A DNA stretch of 64,000 nucleotides. It comes from Microtetraspora sp. NBRC 16547 (GTDB lineage Bacteria; Actinomycetota; Actinomycetes; Streptosporangiales; Streptosporangiaceae). Position numbers and translations under genes: made by a program. Shown here piece after piece: positions 49,123-57,678 of this stretch (position 1 is its first letter; each line of letters opens with the position of its first letter). The DNA is taken from positions 1-64,000 of the forward strand of contig NZ_BSSE01000012.1 in assembly GCF_030268965.1 (NCBI RefSeq). Reading direction: 5' to 3'. A model generated the notes under the pieces. That model was given only the letters and a program-made list of their open reading frames with translations. It was not told the origin of the DNA and made no database searches.

Positions 49123-50022
49123 TCACTCGACCGCGACCAACTCCTCGGCCGTGGTCGGGCGAAACGTCGACAGGACGGCGAGCAGTTCGGCCTCGCACGC
49201 CTCGTAGCTCTCGATCATCACCAGGGCGTCGCCGCGCCTGGCGAACACGCTCCTGCGGGTGGCCTCTGTCCACGCGAAGGCGAGGCGCGCCTTGTCCCAT
49301 GCCTGGACATGGGTCGCTTCGGTACGCACCCAGACGTCGGCGGATATCCGCCGGCACGGTATGGACGACTCGTCGGCCCTGTGAGGGAGTGGCCGCGCGC
49401 ACGCCGCTTCGGGAGTGGCGGAGGTGGCCGGCCTGACATCGATCGAGATCTCCGAGTAGCCGCTGTCGGAGAACTCTCCGTGCTCATATGTGAGCTCGAC
49501 CGACTGCCCGATGTCCATGACGCGCGTGAGCTGATAGCCGGGAATGACCGCTGCGATGAGCGGCACGCCGGAGTTCTTCAGTTGCCGTATCCGCTCCGAT
49601 TCGCGTATCGCGTCCCCCGCCAGCGGAACCGCGACGTAGGAGAGGAGCATCGCGCCGGCCGCGAAGACGCGCGGCACCCAGCTTCCCTCAGTGAACAGCC
49701 AGGCCGTGACGAGAAAACCGGCCGTTGCACTGACGAAAATGGCGCCGACCCACCACCGGTCGTCGGCGGGGAAAACGGGAATCATCGCGACGGAGACGAA
49801 TGCGAACATCGCGAATGGCGCGAAGATTCCCACGAATCCCCAGAGTCGCAGCCTGGCCGCCCGGCCCAGCAGCAGCCCCAGCGGGAACGGCACGACGGCC
49901 ATCGCCAGCAGGGCCCACAGCGCGGATTCTTCGTCCGGTATGAGCCGCGCGCCGACGAGGATGAGAATCTCCACCACCCCAATCGCGGTCCCCACCAGTG
50001 CGGCTCGGCTCAATATCCTCAT
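49123..50022 (-). CDS. Membrane protein with extracytoplasmic C-terminal domain
   Basis: A 299-residue protein from ATG 50022. Five hydrophobic helices lie within the first ~145 residues (A-L-V-G-T-A-I-G-V-V-E-I-L-I-L … V-F-A-A-G-A-M-L-L-S-Y-V). A mixed alpha/beta domain follows with paired Cys (A-C-A-R-P … I-P-C-R-R and S-Y-E-A-C-E). No family recognised. It is transcribed away from the LLM oxidoreductase; the ~280-bp gap between them (50023-50305) has AT-rich patches near 50025-50050 suited to a promoter. Confidence 0.75.
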   Translation of the reverse strand: MRILSRAALVGTAIGVVEILILVGARLIPDEESALWALLAMAVVPFPLGLLLGRAARLRLWGFVGIFAPFAMFAFVSVAMIPVFPADDRWWVGAIFVSATAGFLVTAWLFTEGSWVPRVFAAGAMLLSYVAVPLAGDAIRESERIRQLKNSGVPLIAAVIPGYQLTRVMDIGQSVELTYEHGEFSDSGYSEISIDVRPATSATPEAACARPLPHRADESSIPCRRISADVWVRTEATHVQAWDKARLAFAWTEATRRSVFARRGDALVMIESYEACEAELLAVLSTFRPTTAEELVAVE

Positions 50023-50305
50023 ATTCCATATTTTTCGGGATAGATCGTCTGTGTGGTAGAGGATCGTATTTTCCGAGGTCGAGTGATTCGGCGATCGCCG
50101 TACCGCTCCTGGGCACCCGCACCGGCTCCCGGGCGTTGGGACGGGGGGCCGGTGCGGGGAGGAGGTGGTGAGGTGATCGCCTGGATGAGCGGCTCTCACT
50201 GCTACGCTGCCGAACTCACTGCGGGCATGGCGGCCCCGCGGAGCTATGGGCGTCGTGCGTGCTATCCCGGGCGGCCCGCCGCCCTTCGCTATGTGGGGGT
50301 TGAAC

Positions 50306-51178
50306 ATGAAGCTCGGCCTGCACTACTGGAACTACTCGATGCCCGCCGATCCCGCGCTGATCGCGCCGACGCTCGCCGAAACGGCACGCATCGCCGAGCA
50401 GGCGGGCGTCTCCTCGTTCACCCTGATGGACCACTACTTCCAGATGAAGACGCGAGGCACCACCGCCGACGAGCCCATGTTGGAGGGATACACGACGCTC
50501 GGCTACGTTGCCGCCACGACCGAGCGGATGACGCTCGGCCTGATGGTCACCGGCGTGATGTACCGGCACCCCGGCCTGCTCGCCAAGATCGTCACCACGC
50601 TCGACGTGCTCTCCGGCGGCCGGGCCTGTCTCGGCCTCGGCGCCTCCTGGTACGAGCGGGAGCAGCGCGGCCTCGGCGTGCCGGTGGTCCCGATGGGCGA
50701 GCGGTTCGAGCGGCTGGAGGAGACGATCCAGATCTGCCTCCAGATGTGGAGCGACGACAACGGTCCCTACGAGGGGCGGCACTCCCGGCTGGCCGAGACG
50801 TTGTGCGTACCGTCGCCGCTCGGGGACCGTCGCCCGCCGATCATGGTCGGCGGCGGTGGTGAGAAGAAGACCCTGCTGCTGGTCGCACGGTACGCGGACG
50901 CCTGCAACCTGTTCGCGACCAGCGTGGAGGAGGTGGCCCGCAAGCTCGATGTGCTGCGCGGGCACTGTGCCGCCGAGGGACGCGACTACGACGCCATCGA
51001 GAAGACCGTGATGTTCAGCCGCCCCGTGCTGGACGAGACCGAGTCGTTCCTCGCCGACGCCGAGGAGTACGCGAAGCTGGGCGTCAGCGAGATCCAGGTG
51101 CTGCCGGACAGGCATCCGGTCACCTTCGTCGAACAGGTCGCCGAGCGCATCGCCCCCCTGGTGGCCGCGATCGGCTGA
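50306..51178 (+). CDS. LLM-class flavin (probably F420) oxidoreductase
   Basis: A 290-residue TIM-barrel enzyme. Key segments: G-L-H-Y-W-N-Y-S at the start, L-M-D-H-Y-F-Q, the G-V-M-Y-R-H-P-G-L-L-A-K loop, L-D-V-L-S-G-G-R-A-C-L-G-L-G-A-S-W and P-P-I-M-V-G-G-G-G-E-K-K-T-L. This set is typical of actinobacterial LLM proteins that use F420, but FMN cannot be excluded. ATG 50291 is an alternative. Substrate unknown; single-gene unit. Confidence 0.9.
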   Translation: MKLGLHYWNYSMPADPALIAPTLAETARIAEQAGVSSFTLMDHYFQMKTRGTTADEPMLEGYTTLGYVAATTERMTLGLMVTGVMYRHPGLLAKIVTTLDVLSGGRACLGLGASWYEREQRGLGVPVVPMGERFERLEETIQICLQMWSDDNGPYEGRHSRLAETLCVPSPLGDRRPPIMVGGGGEKKTLLLVARYADACNLFATSVEEVARKLDVLRGHCAAEGRDYDAIEKTVMFSRPVLDETESFLADAEEYAKLGVSEIQVLPDRHPVTFVEQVAERIAPLVAAIG

Positions 51179-51362
51179 TCCACGGTGTTCCGCACGCCGG
51201 CTCCGGCGGTGGGGAGCCGGCGAGTGCGACACGTGTGGTGGCGGCAAGACGCGCGATATGTCCTACGTGATGTCCTACGTGGTCAGGCACCATGTCGTGA
51301 AGGGCGGCGACAAGGCATGGCTTATCGTCGCGAAGCGGGTTAGATGGGCCAGAATCGACCTC

Positions 51363-54300
51363 GTGCAGTTTGGCATCCTGGGGCCGTTGGAGGTCCTTAC
51401 GGTCACGGGCGAATCGATCTCCATCGGAGGACGCCGGCCGCGCGCGCTTCTCGCGTTGCTCCTGCTCGACGCCGGTCGGCTGGTCGGCGTGGACCGCCTG
51501 ATCGACGGCCAGTACGGCGACGACCCACCGGCCGGGGCGGCGAACGCGATCCAGGCCCACGTGTCCCGGCTTCGCCGTGCTCTGCCTCCCGATCTGATCG
51601 AATTCCATGGTGCCGGGTATCGGCTCGCGGTGGACCCCGAGGACGTGGACGTCCACCGTTTCGAGCGGCTCGCCCGCGAGGGCCACCGGTTCCTGACCGC
51701 TGGGCACCACGAACGCGCCGCGAGATCACTCAAGGACGCGCTGGACCTGTGGCGGGGTCCCGCGCTGGCGGACGTGGCCGACGCGCCGTTCGCGTCGTCG
51801 CAGGTGACCCGCCTGGAAGAGGTACGGCTGGCGGCGCGGGAAGACCTCGTCGAGGCCGAGATGGCTCTCCCCGAGGGCACGTCGACGGCCGCGCTGCGGC
51901 AACTGGTGGCCGCGAACCCGCTGCGCGAACGGCTGCGCGGCCAGCTCATGCGGGCGCTGCACGCCGCCGGACAGCAGGCGGCGGCGCTGGCCGTGTACGA
52001 CGAGGGCAGGCGACTGCTCGCCGACGAGCTGGGCGCCGACCCGTCGCCCGAGCTGGCGGCCCTTCACCTGGCGATCCTGCGCGGTGAGGAGCCCCGCAAG
52101 CACGCCGCGGGCCGCCGGCTCCCCGCACGGCTCACCAGTTTCGTCGGCCGCGCGGCGGAGCTGGACCGGATCGACTCGCTCCGGGACTCCCGGCTGATCA
52201 CCCTGACCGGTCCCGGCGGCACCGGCAAGACGAGGCTGGCGATCGAGGCGGCCCGTCGGCGGGGGCAGGACGCCTGCTTCGTCGACCTGTCCCCGCTCGA
52301 CGACGGCGCCCAAATCCCGCGGGCCGTGTTGGGCGCGCTCGGACTGCGCGAGACGGGGCTGCAGGGGCCGGCACTCGACCGGCACGACCCCGCCGACCGG
52401 CTCATCGGGGCGCTGGCCGACCAGGATCTCCTGCTCATCCTGGACAACTGCGAGCATCTGATCGCCCCGGCCGCGCACCTCGTCCGGCGGCTGCTCGACG
52501 CCTGCCCCGGGCTGGCCGTCCTGGCGACCAGCCGCGAGCCGCTCGGGCTCACCGGCGAGACGCTCGTCCCGCTGGCGCCGTTGGCTGTGCCGCCGCCCGG
52601 CGCGGACCTCGACGAGGCCCTCACCTACCCGGCCGTACGGCTCTTCGCGGATCGGGCCGCCGCCGTACGGCCGGGCTTCACGATGCGGCCCGAGGTCGTC
52701 GAGATCTGCGCCGCGCTGGAGGGGCTGCCCCTGGCCGTGGAGCTGGCGGCGGCGAGGGTGAGGTCGTTCACCGTGGAGGAGATCGCCGCGCGCCTGAACG
52801 AGCACGGCAGGTTCGCGCTGCTGTCGCGCGGCGACCGTACCGCGGCGGTGCGCCACCAGACGCTGCGCGCGGTGGTGGAGTGGAGCTGGAGCCTGCTCAG
52901 CCCCGGCGAGCGGACGATGGCCCGGCGGTTCTCGGTGTTCTCAGGGGGCGCGTCGCTCGAAGCGGTGGAACGGGTCTGCGGAGCCGGTGAGGTGCTGGCC
53001 GACCTGGTGGACAAGTCCCTCATCGAGTGGGCCGACGGGCGCTACCGGATGTTCGACACGATCCGCCTGTTCTGCGCGGAACAGCTCGCCGAAGCGGGGG
53101 AGGAGGAGCGGCTGCGCGACGCGCACGCCGCCTACTTCCTCGACCTGGCACAGCGCGCCGACCCGTGGTTGCGGCGGGCCGAGCAGCTCGACTGGCTGGG
53201 CCGGCTGTCCGCGGAGGACGGCAACTTCCAGGCCGCGTTGCGCCATGCCGTACAGGCGGATCCGGAGACGGCGCTGCGGCTGATCGCCGCGCTGGGGGCG
53301 TACTGGTGGCTGAGCGGGCGGCGCGGTCAGGCGGCCTCGCCGGCCCTCCGGCTGCTCGGCCGGCTGGGAGCCGGGGCACCCGTGGGGTTGGAGGAGGAGT
53401 ACGTCCTCTGCGTCCTCCAGGCCGTACCGGATGCCCCGCCCGCGCAGTGGGAGCGGGCGGAGGAGATCATGCGGTCGCTGGATCACGAGCTGCGGCACCC
53501 GTTCACGGCGGTCATGTGGGGGATGGTCGCGGGGCCGCCGGATCCGGGTTCGGCCAGGACGCGGCAGTTCGGGTCCGACCCGTGGAGCCGGGCGATGGTG
53601 CCGCTGGGGCGGGGGATGGTGAACCTGCTCGACGGCAGGGTGGCCGACGCGGAGCGGGATCTGGAGGCGTCCCTGGAGGGGTTCCGTTCGGTGGGCGAGC
53701 GCTGGGGCATGGCCCAGGGGTACGAGTGGCTGGGGACGATCTCCAGTTGGCGGGGCGAGTGGGCCCGCGCCCGGCGGATGTGGGAGCAGGGCCTGGACCT
53801 GCACGAGCAGCTCGGCGCACTGGACGAGATGGTGGACGTGCTCTGCCGCAGGGCGAGCGGCCTGCTGCGCGAGGGCGACTTCCCCGCGGCGGGCGCCGAC
53901 CTGCGGCGGGCCGCCGAGCTGGAGCGTAAGACGGGCAGGTCGCACCGGCCCGCCCTGATCGGACTGGGCTGGGGCGAGCTGGCCCGCTTCCACGGCGATC
54001 ACGCCGAGGCCCGCGCGCGTTACACGGAGGCGCTGAGCGCCGTCGGCCCCGGCACCTATGCGGGTGACAGCGTCAGGCTGCTGCTGCTCTCCGCGCTGGG
54101 ACGGCTGGCCCAGGCCGAAGGCGATCTCGCGGAGGCCAGGCTCCGCCACGGCGAGGTGTGCGCGCACGCGCGGGCGATACCGGCGACGGATCTCGCCGAC
54201 GTCGTCGAAGGGCAGGCCGGGCTGGCCCTGCTCGAAGGCTCGGCGGAGCGGGCGGCGTTCCTGCTCGGTGTGGGGGTGGCGCTGCGCGGCATGGCCGTCA

Positions 54301-54428
54301 CCGGCGATCGCGACGTCGCCAGGGTCGCCGCGGGGGCGACGGAGGCCATCGGCGCCGCGGCGTTCGCGACGGCGTTCGCCAAGGGGGCCGCCCTGGATCG
54401 GGATGAGGCGTCGGCGGTCCTGTCCTGA
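51363..54428 (+). CDS. SARP/AfsR-like regulator with BTAD, NB-ARC and TPR parts
   Basis: A 1021-residue regulator from GTG 51363 (Q-F-G-I-L-G-P-L-E-V). Winged-helix DNA-binding domain ~1-90, bacterial transcriptional activation domain ~95-245 (R-L-E-E-V-R-L-A-A-R-E-D-L, Q-Q-A-A-A-L-A-V-Y), NB-ARC ATPase with Walker A G-P-G-G-T-G-K-T-R and L-L-I-L-D-N-C-E-H, then TPR-like helices to the end. Such proteins activate secondary-metabolism or stress genes. The flavin monooxygenase 110 bp downstream is the closest likely target. Confidence 0.93.
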   Translation: MQFGILGPLEVLTVTGESISIGGRRPRALLALLLLDAGRLVGVDRLIDGQYGDDPPAGAANAIQAHVSRLRRALPPDLIEFHGAGYRLAVDPEDVDVHRFERLAREGHRFLTAGHHERAARSLKDALDLWRGPALADVADAPFASSQVTRLEEVRLAAREDLVEAEMALPEGTSTAALRQLVAANPLRERLRGQLMRALHAAGQQAAALAVYDEGRRLLADELGADPSPELAALHLAILRGEEPRKHAAGRRLPARLTSFVGRAAELDRIDSLRDSRLITLTGPGGTGKTRLAIEAARRRGQDACFVDLSPLDDGAQIPRAVLGALGLRETGLQGPALDRHDPADRLIGALADQDLLLILDNCEHLIAPAAHLVRRLLDACPGLAVLATSREPLGLTGETLVPLAPLAVPPPGADLDEALTYPAVRLFADRAAAVRPGFTMRPEVVEICAALEGLPLAVELAAARVRSFTVEEIAARLNEHGRFALLSRGDRTAAVRHQTLRAVVEWSWSLLSPGERTMARRFSVFSGGASLEAVERVCGAGEVLADLVDKSLIEWADGRYRMFDTIRLFCAEQLAEAGEEERLRDAHAAYFLDLAQRADPWLRRAEQLDWLGRLSAEDGNFQAALRHAVQADPETALRLIAALGAYWWLSGRRGQAASPALRLLGRLGAGAPVGLEEEYVLCVLQAVPDAPPAQWERAEEIMRSLDHELRHPFTAVMWGMVAGPPDPGSARTRQFGSDPWSRAMVPLGRGMVNLLDGRVADAERDLEASLEGFRSVGERWGMAQGYEWLGTISSWRGEWARARRMWEQGLDLHEQLGALDEMVDVLCRRASGLLREGDFPAAGADLRRAAELERKTGRSHRPALIGLGWGELARFHGDHAEARARYTEALSAVGPGTYAGDSVRLLLLSALGRLAQAEGDLAEARLRHGEVCAHARAIPATDLADVVEGQAGLALLEGSAERAAFLLGVGVALRGMAVTGDRDVARVAAGATEAIGAAAFATAFAKGAALDRDEASAVLS

Positions 54429-54463
54429 CCGGCCGGAGTACTGGGCCCCTCACGGGATGAGGC

Positions 54464-54520
54464 GAGCGCTGACAGCGCTGTCCGGAGTGTCAGCCGTCGG
54501 TCAATGGGCTGTCAGCGCTC
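54464..54520. promoter_or_regulatory. 13-bp inverted repeat before the flavin monooxygenase
   Basis: GAGCGCTGACAGC (54464-54476) is the exact complement of GCTGTCAGCGCTC (54508-54520), 31 bp apart. A further GTGTCAGCC half-site lies at 54487-54495. The right arm ends 18 bp before ATG 54539. It may bind a dimeric regulator, or fold in the mRNA leader. Confidence 0.65.
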
Positions 54521-54538
54521 CCGGCGAGTCTCGGGGAC

Positions 54539-55702
54539 ATGAACAACACCAACATCCTGATCTCTGGCGCCAGCGTCGGCGGCCCCGCTCTGGCCTACTG
54601 GCTCAACCGTTACGGCTTCAACGTGACCGTGGTCGAGAAGGCTCCCGCCCTGCGTCTCGGCGGCCAGGCCGTCGACTTCAAGGGCGAGACGCACCTCACG
54701 GTGCTGGAGCGCATGGGCATCCTGGAGGACGTACGGCGGCTGCAGACCGGCGGGACCGACCAGGAGATCGTCGACGCGAACGACCGCACGCTGGCGGTGA
54801 TGCCCGGCGAGTTCACCGGTGGCGAGCTGGAGATCGGGCGCGGCGACCTGTCCCGGCTGCTGTACGAGAAGACCCTCGCCGCCGGATGCGAGTACGTCTT
54901 CGGCGACTCGATCACCTCGCTCACCGAGACCGCGAGCGGCGTGCACGTCACGTTCGAGCGCGGCGCCCCGCGGACCTTCGACCTGGTGGTGGGCGCGGAC
55001 GGCATCCACTCCAACGTCCGCCGCCTGGTCTTCGGCCCCGAATCCGACTATGTCAGCTTCCTTGGCTATTACTACGCCCTGGCCGACATCCCGAAGAACT
55101 TCGGGGCGGTCGCGAAGATGTACAACGAGCCCGGCCGACTGGTCTCCACCGGCGGTCCCGCGGCCTCCGCGTTCTTCGCCTTCGCCTCACCCCGCCTCGA
55201 CTATGACCGCTACGACATCGAGGAGATGAAGCGGATCGTCATCGACGCCTACGCGGGGATGGGGTGGCGGACGCCCGCCATCATCGAGGCGGTGCGGCGG
55301 GCGGACAACTTCTACCTGGACTCGATCAGCCAGGTCCGGATCGACCACTACTCCAAGGGCCGCGTGGTGCTGCTCGGCGACTCCGCGTACGGCAACACGC
55401 TGGGCGGCTTCGGCACCGGGCTGGCCATGGTCGGCGCGTACGTGCTGGCCGGCGAGCTCGCGGAGGCTAGCGGAGATCATCGGGTCGCCTTCCAGCGTTA
55501 CGAGGAGGAGTTCCGCGACTACGCCAAGATCGCCAAGAACGGCAACGCGGGCCCCTTCCTCGCTCCGAGAACGCGGCGCGGGATCCGGATGCGCAACTGG
55601 TTGTTCAAGTCCGGCCCCCTCCTCAAGATCATGATGAAGATGACCGACAAGTTCGCCACCAACATCACGCTCAAGGACTATCCGTCGCTGGTGCGCCGCT
55701 GA
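54539..55702 (+). CDS. FAD-dependent monooxygenase (TetX/PHBH-like)
   Basis: A 387-residue flavoprotein. FAD/NADPH-site motifs in order: N-terminal I-S-G-A-S-V-G-G-P-A-L-A (dinucleotide fold) with acidic E-K-A-P at the strand end, then V-V-G-A-D-G-I-H-S-N-V-R (DG motif), then L-L-G-D-S-A-Y-G-N-T (GD motif). The family hydroxylates aromatic compounds or antibiotics. The C-terminal ~40 residues are basic and Met/Lys-rich. Placed right behind the SARP-type regulator, which may control it through the inverted repeat at 54464. Confidence 0.9.
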   Translation: MNNTNILISGASVGGPALAYWLNRYGFNVTVVEKAPALRLGGQAVDFKGETHLTVLERMGILEDVRRLQTGGTDQEIVDANDRTLAVMPGEFTGGELEIGRGDLSRLLYEKTLAAGCEYVFGDSITSLTETASGVHVTFERGAPRTFDLVVGADGIHSNVRRLVFGPESDYVSFLGYYYALADIPKNFGAVAKMYNEPGRLVSTGGPAASAFFAFASPRLDYDRYDIEEMKRIVIDAYAGMGWRTPAIIEAVRRADNFYLDSISQVRIDHYSKGRVVLLGDSAYGNTLGGFGTGLAMVGAYVLAGELAEASGDHRVAFQRYEEEFRDYAKIAKNGNAGPFLAPRTRRGIRMRNWLFKSGPLLKIMMKMTDKFATNITLKDYPSLVRR

Positions 55703-55891
55703 CCGCCGTACGTCCCGGGGAGGCGCGGCGGCGGCGGTGTGGTGGTGGTGTGACGTCGGCGATCGGCGCGTGATCGGGCACCGGGTCACGGGGCATCCCG
55801 TGGGTGGAGGGACCGGAGAGACCGCTGGAATAGGTGAATATTTGCCGAATCGCCTGGACGGGTTGATGGCGGGATGGCAGCCTTACCCCTT

Positions 55892-56860
55892 ATGCGAATG
55901 AAGATCATTACTGTCGGTGTTTGCGGTGCCGTGGTGGCTTTGGGGAGTTCTGGGGTGGCGAGCGCCGCGGCGCGCGTCGCTGCTCCCGGCTTCCAGCTGC
56001 CCTTCCCCTGCGGGGAGACCTGGGTGGGCAGCAGTGGCAGCTACGCGCACACCGGCAACGAGATCGATTTCAACGGCCGCGCGAACGACGGCGACGGGGA
56101 CCTCGGGAGGACCGTCGTGGCCGCGGCGGCCGGCACCGTCGTGACGTCCGCCTACCAGACGAACAACGGCTACGGGAACCTGATCAAGATCCGTCACTCG
56201 GACGGCAGCGCGACCCTCTACGCGCACCTGAACTCGCGCTCGGTCTCGGCGGGGGCGACCGTGGCACAGGGGCAGAAGATCGGCACGGTGGGCAAGAGCT
56301 CGGCCAAGTACAAGGTCGCGGCGCACCTGCACTATGAGCAGCGCTCGCCGTCGGGTGCCATCGTCCCGGCCTCGTTCAACGGTGTCACCTTCAAGTACCC
56401 CGGCCAGAATGTGACGTCCAACAACTGCGGTGGCGGCGCTCCTTCCACCCCGTCCAAGCCCGCCCCCACCCCGTCCAAGCCCGCCCCCACCCCGTCCAAG
56501 CCCGCTCCCAGCCCGTCCAAGCCCGCTCCCAGCAGCCCGAACCCGTACACCGCGGGCCAGGTGTGCGGCGCGGGCTTCAAGGAGATCGACTCGGCGTCGC
56601 TGGCCCCGCGCGGCCGCGTCGTCCTGATGTACTCCGCGACGACCGGAAAGAACTGCGTCGTCACCTTGCGCGCCACCGGCACGGGCAAGGAAAGCGTCAG
56701 CGCCTACCTTGAGGTCAAGGGCAAGAGCCGGCAGAGCGACTCCGGGAGCTACCAGTACTACGCGGGGCCGCTGCGCGCCGCGGCCGCCCGCACCTGCGTG
56801 AAGTGGGGCGGCTCCATCGGGACCGCCCGGTACGACAGCCCGTTCGAGCACTGCCGCTGA
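55892..56860 (+). CDS. Secreted M23-type peptidoglycan endopeptidase
   Basis: A 322-residue exported protein (ATG 55892; 55874 and 55898 also in frame). The signal peptide ends about S-A-A-A-R. The LytM domain carries zinc ligands in H-T-G-N-E-I-D-F-N and H-L-H-Y-E, with G-Y-G-N-L-I-K-I-R-H between them. A linker of four T/S-P-S-K-P-A-P repeats follows, then a ~110-residue C-terminal beta domain with several Cys that is probably a substrate- or wall-binding module. It should cut peptide crossbridges outside the cell. Confidence 0.9.
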   Translation: MRMKIITVGVCGAVVALGSSGVASAAARVAAPGFQLPFPCGETWVGSSGSYAHTGNEIDFNGRANDGDGDLGRTVVAAAAGTVVTSAYQTNNGYGNLIKIRHSDGSATLYAHLNSRSVSAGATVAQGQKIGTVGKSSAKYKVAAHLHYEQRSPSGAIVPASFNGVTFKYPGQNVTSNNCGGGAPSTPSKPAPTPSKPAPTPSKPAPSPSKPAPSSPNPYTAGQVCGAGFKEIDSASLAPRGRVVLMYSATTGKNCVVTLRATGTGKESVSAYLEVKGKSRQSDSGSYQYYAGPLRAAAARTCVKWGGSIGTARYDSPFEHCR

Positions 56861-57035
56861 CGCCGACCGCGTAACAACCTGAGGTCAACCGGCCGATGAA
56901 GGCGGGCGCGGGTGCCCTGTGGCAGCGCGCTCGGCCGTCGTCGGCCGGTTGGCTTTCGTCGGTGCTCAGCCTCGCGCCGGTGGCCGACCGTGACCGGTCG
57001 TCAGTCATGGTCAGTTCAGTCGCTTCGCGTCACGG

Positions 57036-57599
57036 TCAGTCCTCGTCGGCGGGCAGGGCGAAGAGCCGGATGTGCAGGGGACGCGCGTCCGGCGGGGCGT
57101 CCTCCGCCCGATGGCTGTACTTCATCAGCAGCGCGATGTAGGCGTCGAAGAACTCCTGGAACTCGGCCTTGGTCATCCGGCCGAGACCGCGCGATCCCTT
57201 GGCCCAGTCGGGATCGCGCCGGTACGCCTCGGGAAAGCGCTCGAACAGCACGCGATCCTCGTCCATGCCGATCCGGTGGAACTCGGCGAGCACGGGGCGG
57301 TCCTCGGGGGCGAGCTGGTCGGGCGTGGGCAGCCGCATGTCTCTCGGCCCCTCAGCCTTGCGCCACCAGCGTTCCCTGCCGGTCGAGCGCTCGGGGATCT
57401 CCTCGATGAAGCCGTATTTCTCGAGTTGGCGCAAGTGGTAGCTGGTCGTGCCCGTCTTGGCGCCGAGCAGCTCGCCGAGTGTCGTCGATGTCGCGGGGCC
57501 GTGCACGTTGAGGTGGCGCAGCATGAGCCGCCGCATGGGATGGGCCAGCGCCTTGAGTCGCGCCGGGTCGTCGAGGAGGAACGACTCGTCATCCTTCAT
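57036..57599 (-). CDS. ArsR-type HTH regulator
   Basis: A 187-residue regulator from ATG 57599. Winged-helix domain ~8-85: R-L-K-A-L-A-H-P-M-R-R-L-M-L-R, T-T-L-G-E-L-L-G-A-K-T-G-T-T-S-Y-H-L-R-Q-L and wing R-W-W-R-K. The ~100-residue C-terminus is helical and acidic, without metal-binding Cys, so it is the generic ArsR/DUF-type used for small molecules. Divergent from the hydrolase at 57679 over a 17-bp inverted repeat. Confidence 0.88.
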   Translation of the reverse strand: MKDDESFLLDDPARLKALAHPMRRLMLRHLNVHGPATSTTLGELLGAKTGTTSYHLRQLEKYGFIEEIPERSTGRERWWRKAEGPRDMRLPTPDQLAPEDRPVLAEFHRIGMDEDRVLFERFPEAYRRDPDWAKGSRGLGRMTKAEFQEFFDAYIALLMKYSHRAEDAPPDARPLHIRLFALPADED

Positions 57600-57630
57600 G
57601 AGGAGCAGCGTAGTACCGCAGAACGATATC

Positions 57631-57676
57631 TGCCGGTAATTGTCTGCCGACGTTTCTCTGCAGACTATTGTCGGCA
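57631..57676. promoter_or_regulatory. Imperfect 17-bp inverted repeat between ArsR and hydrolase
   Basis: TGCCGGTAATTGTCTGC (57631-57647) and GCAGACTATTGTCGGCA (57660-57676) are complementary at 14 of 17 positions, 12 bp apart. The right arm ends 2 bp before ATG 57679, so binding would cover the promoter and start of the hydrolase. It is the best operator candidate for the ArsR protein, on both genes. Confidence 0.7.
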
Positions 57677-57678
57677 TC

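Noticed and set aside
55703-55873. Possible c-di-AMP (ydaO) riboswitch before the M23 peptidase
   Set aside because: Such riboswitches often precede wall hydrolases in actinobacteria, but I could not align the conserved core segments here.
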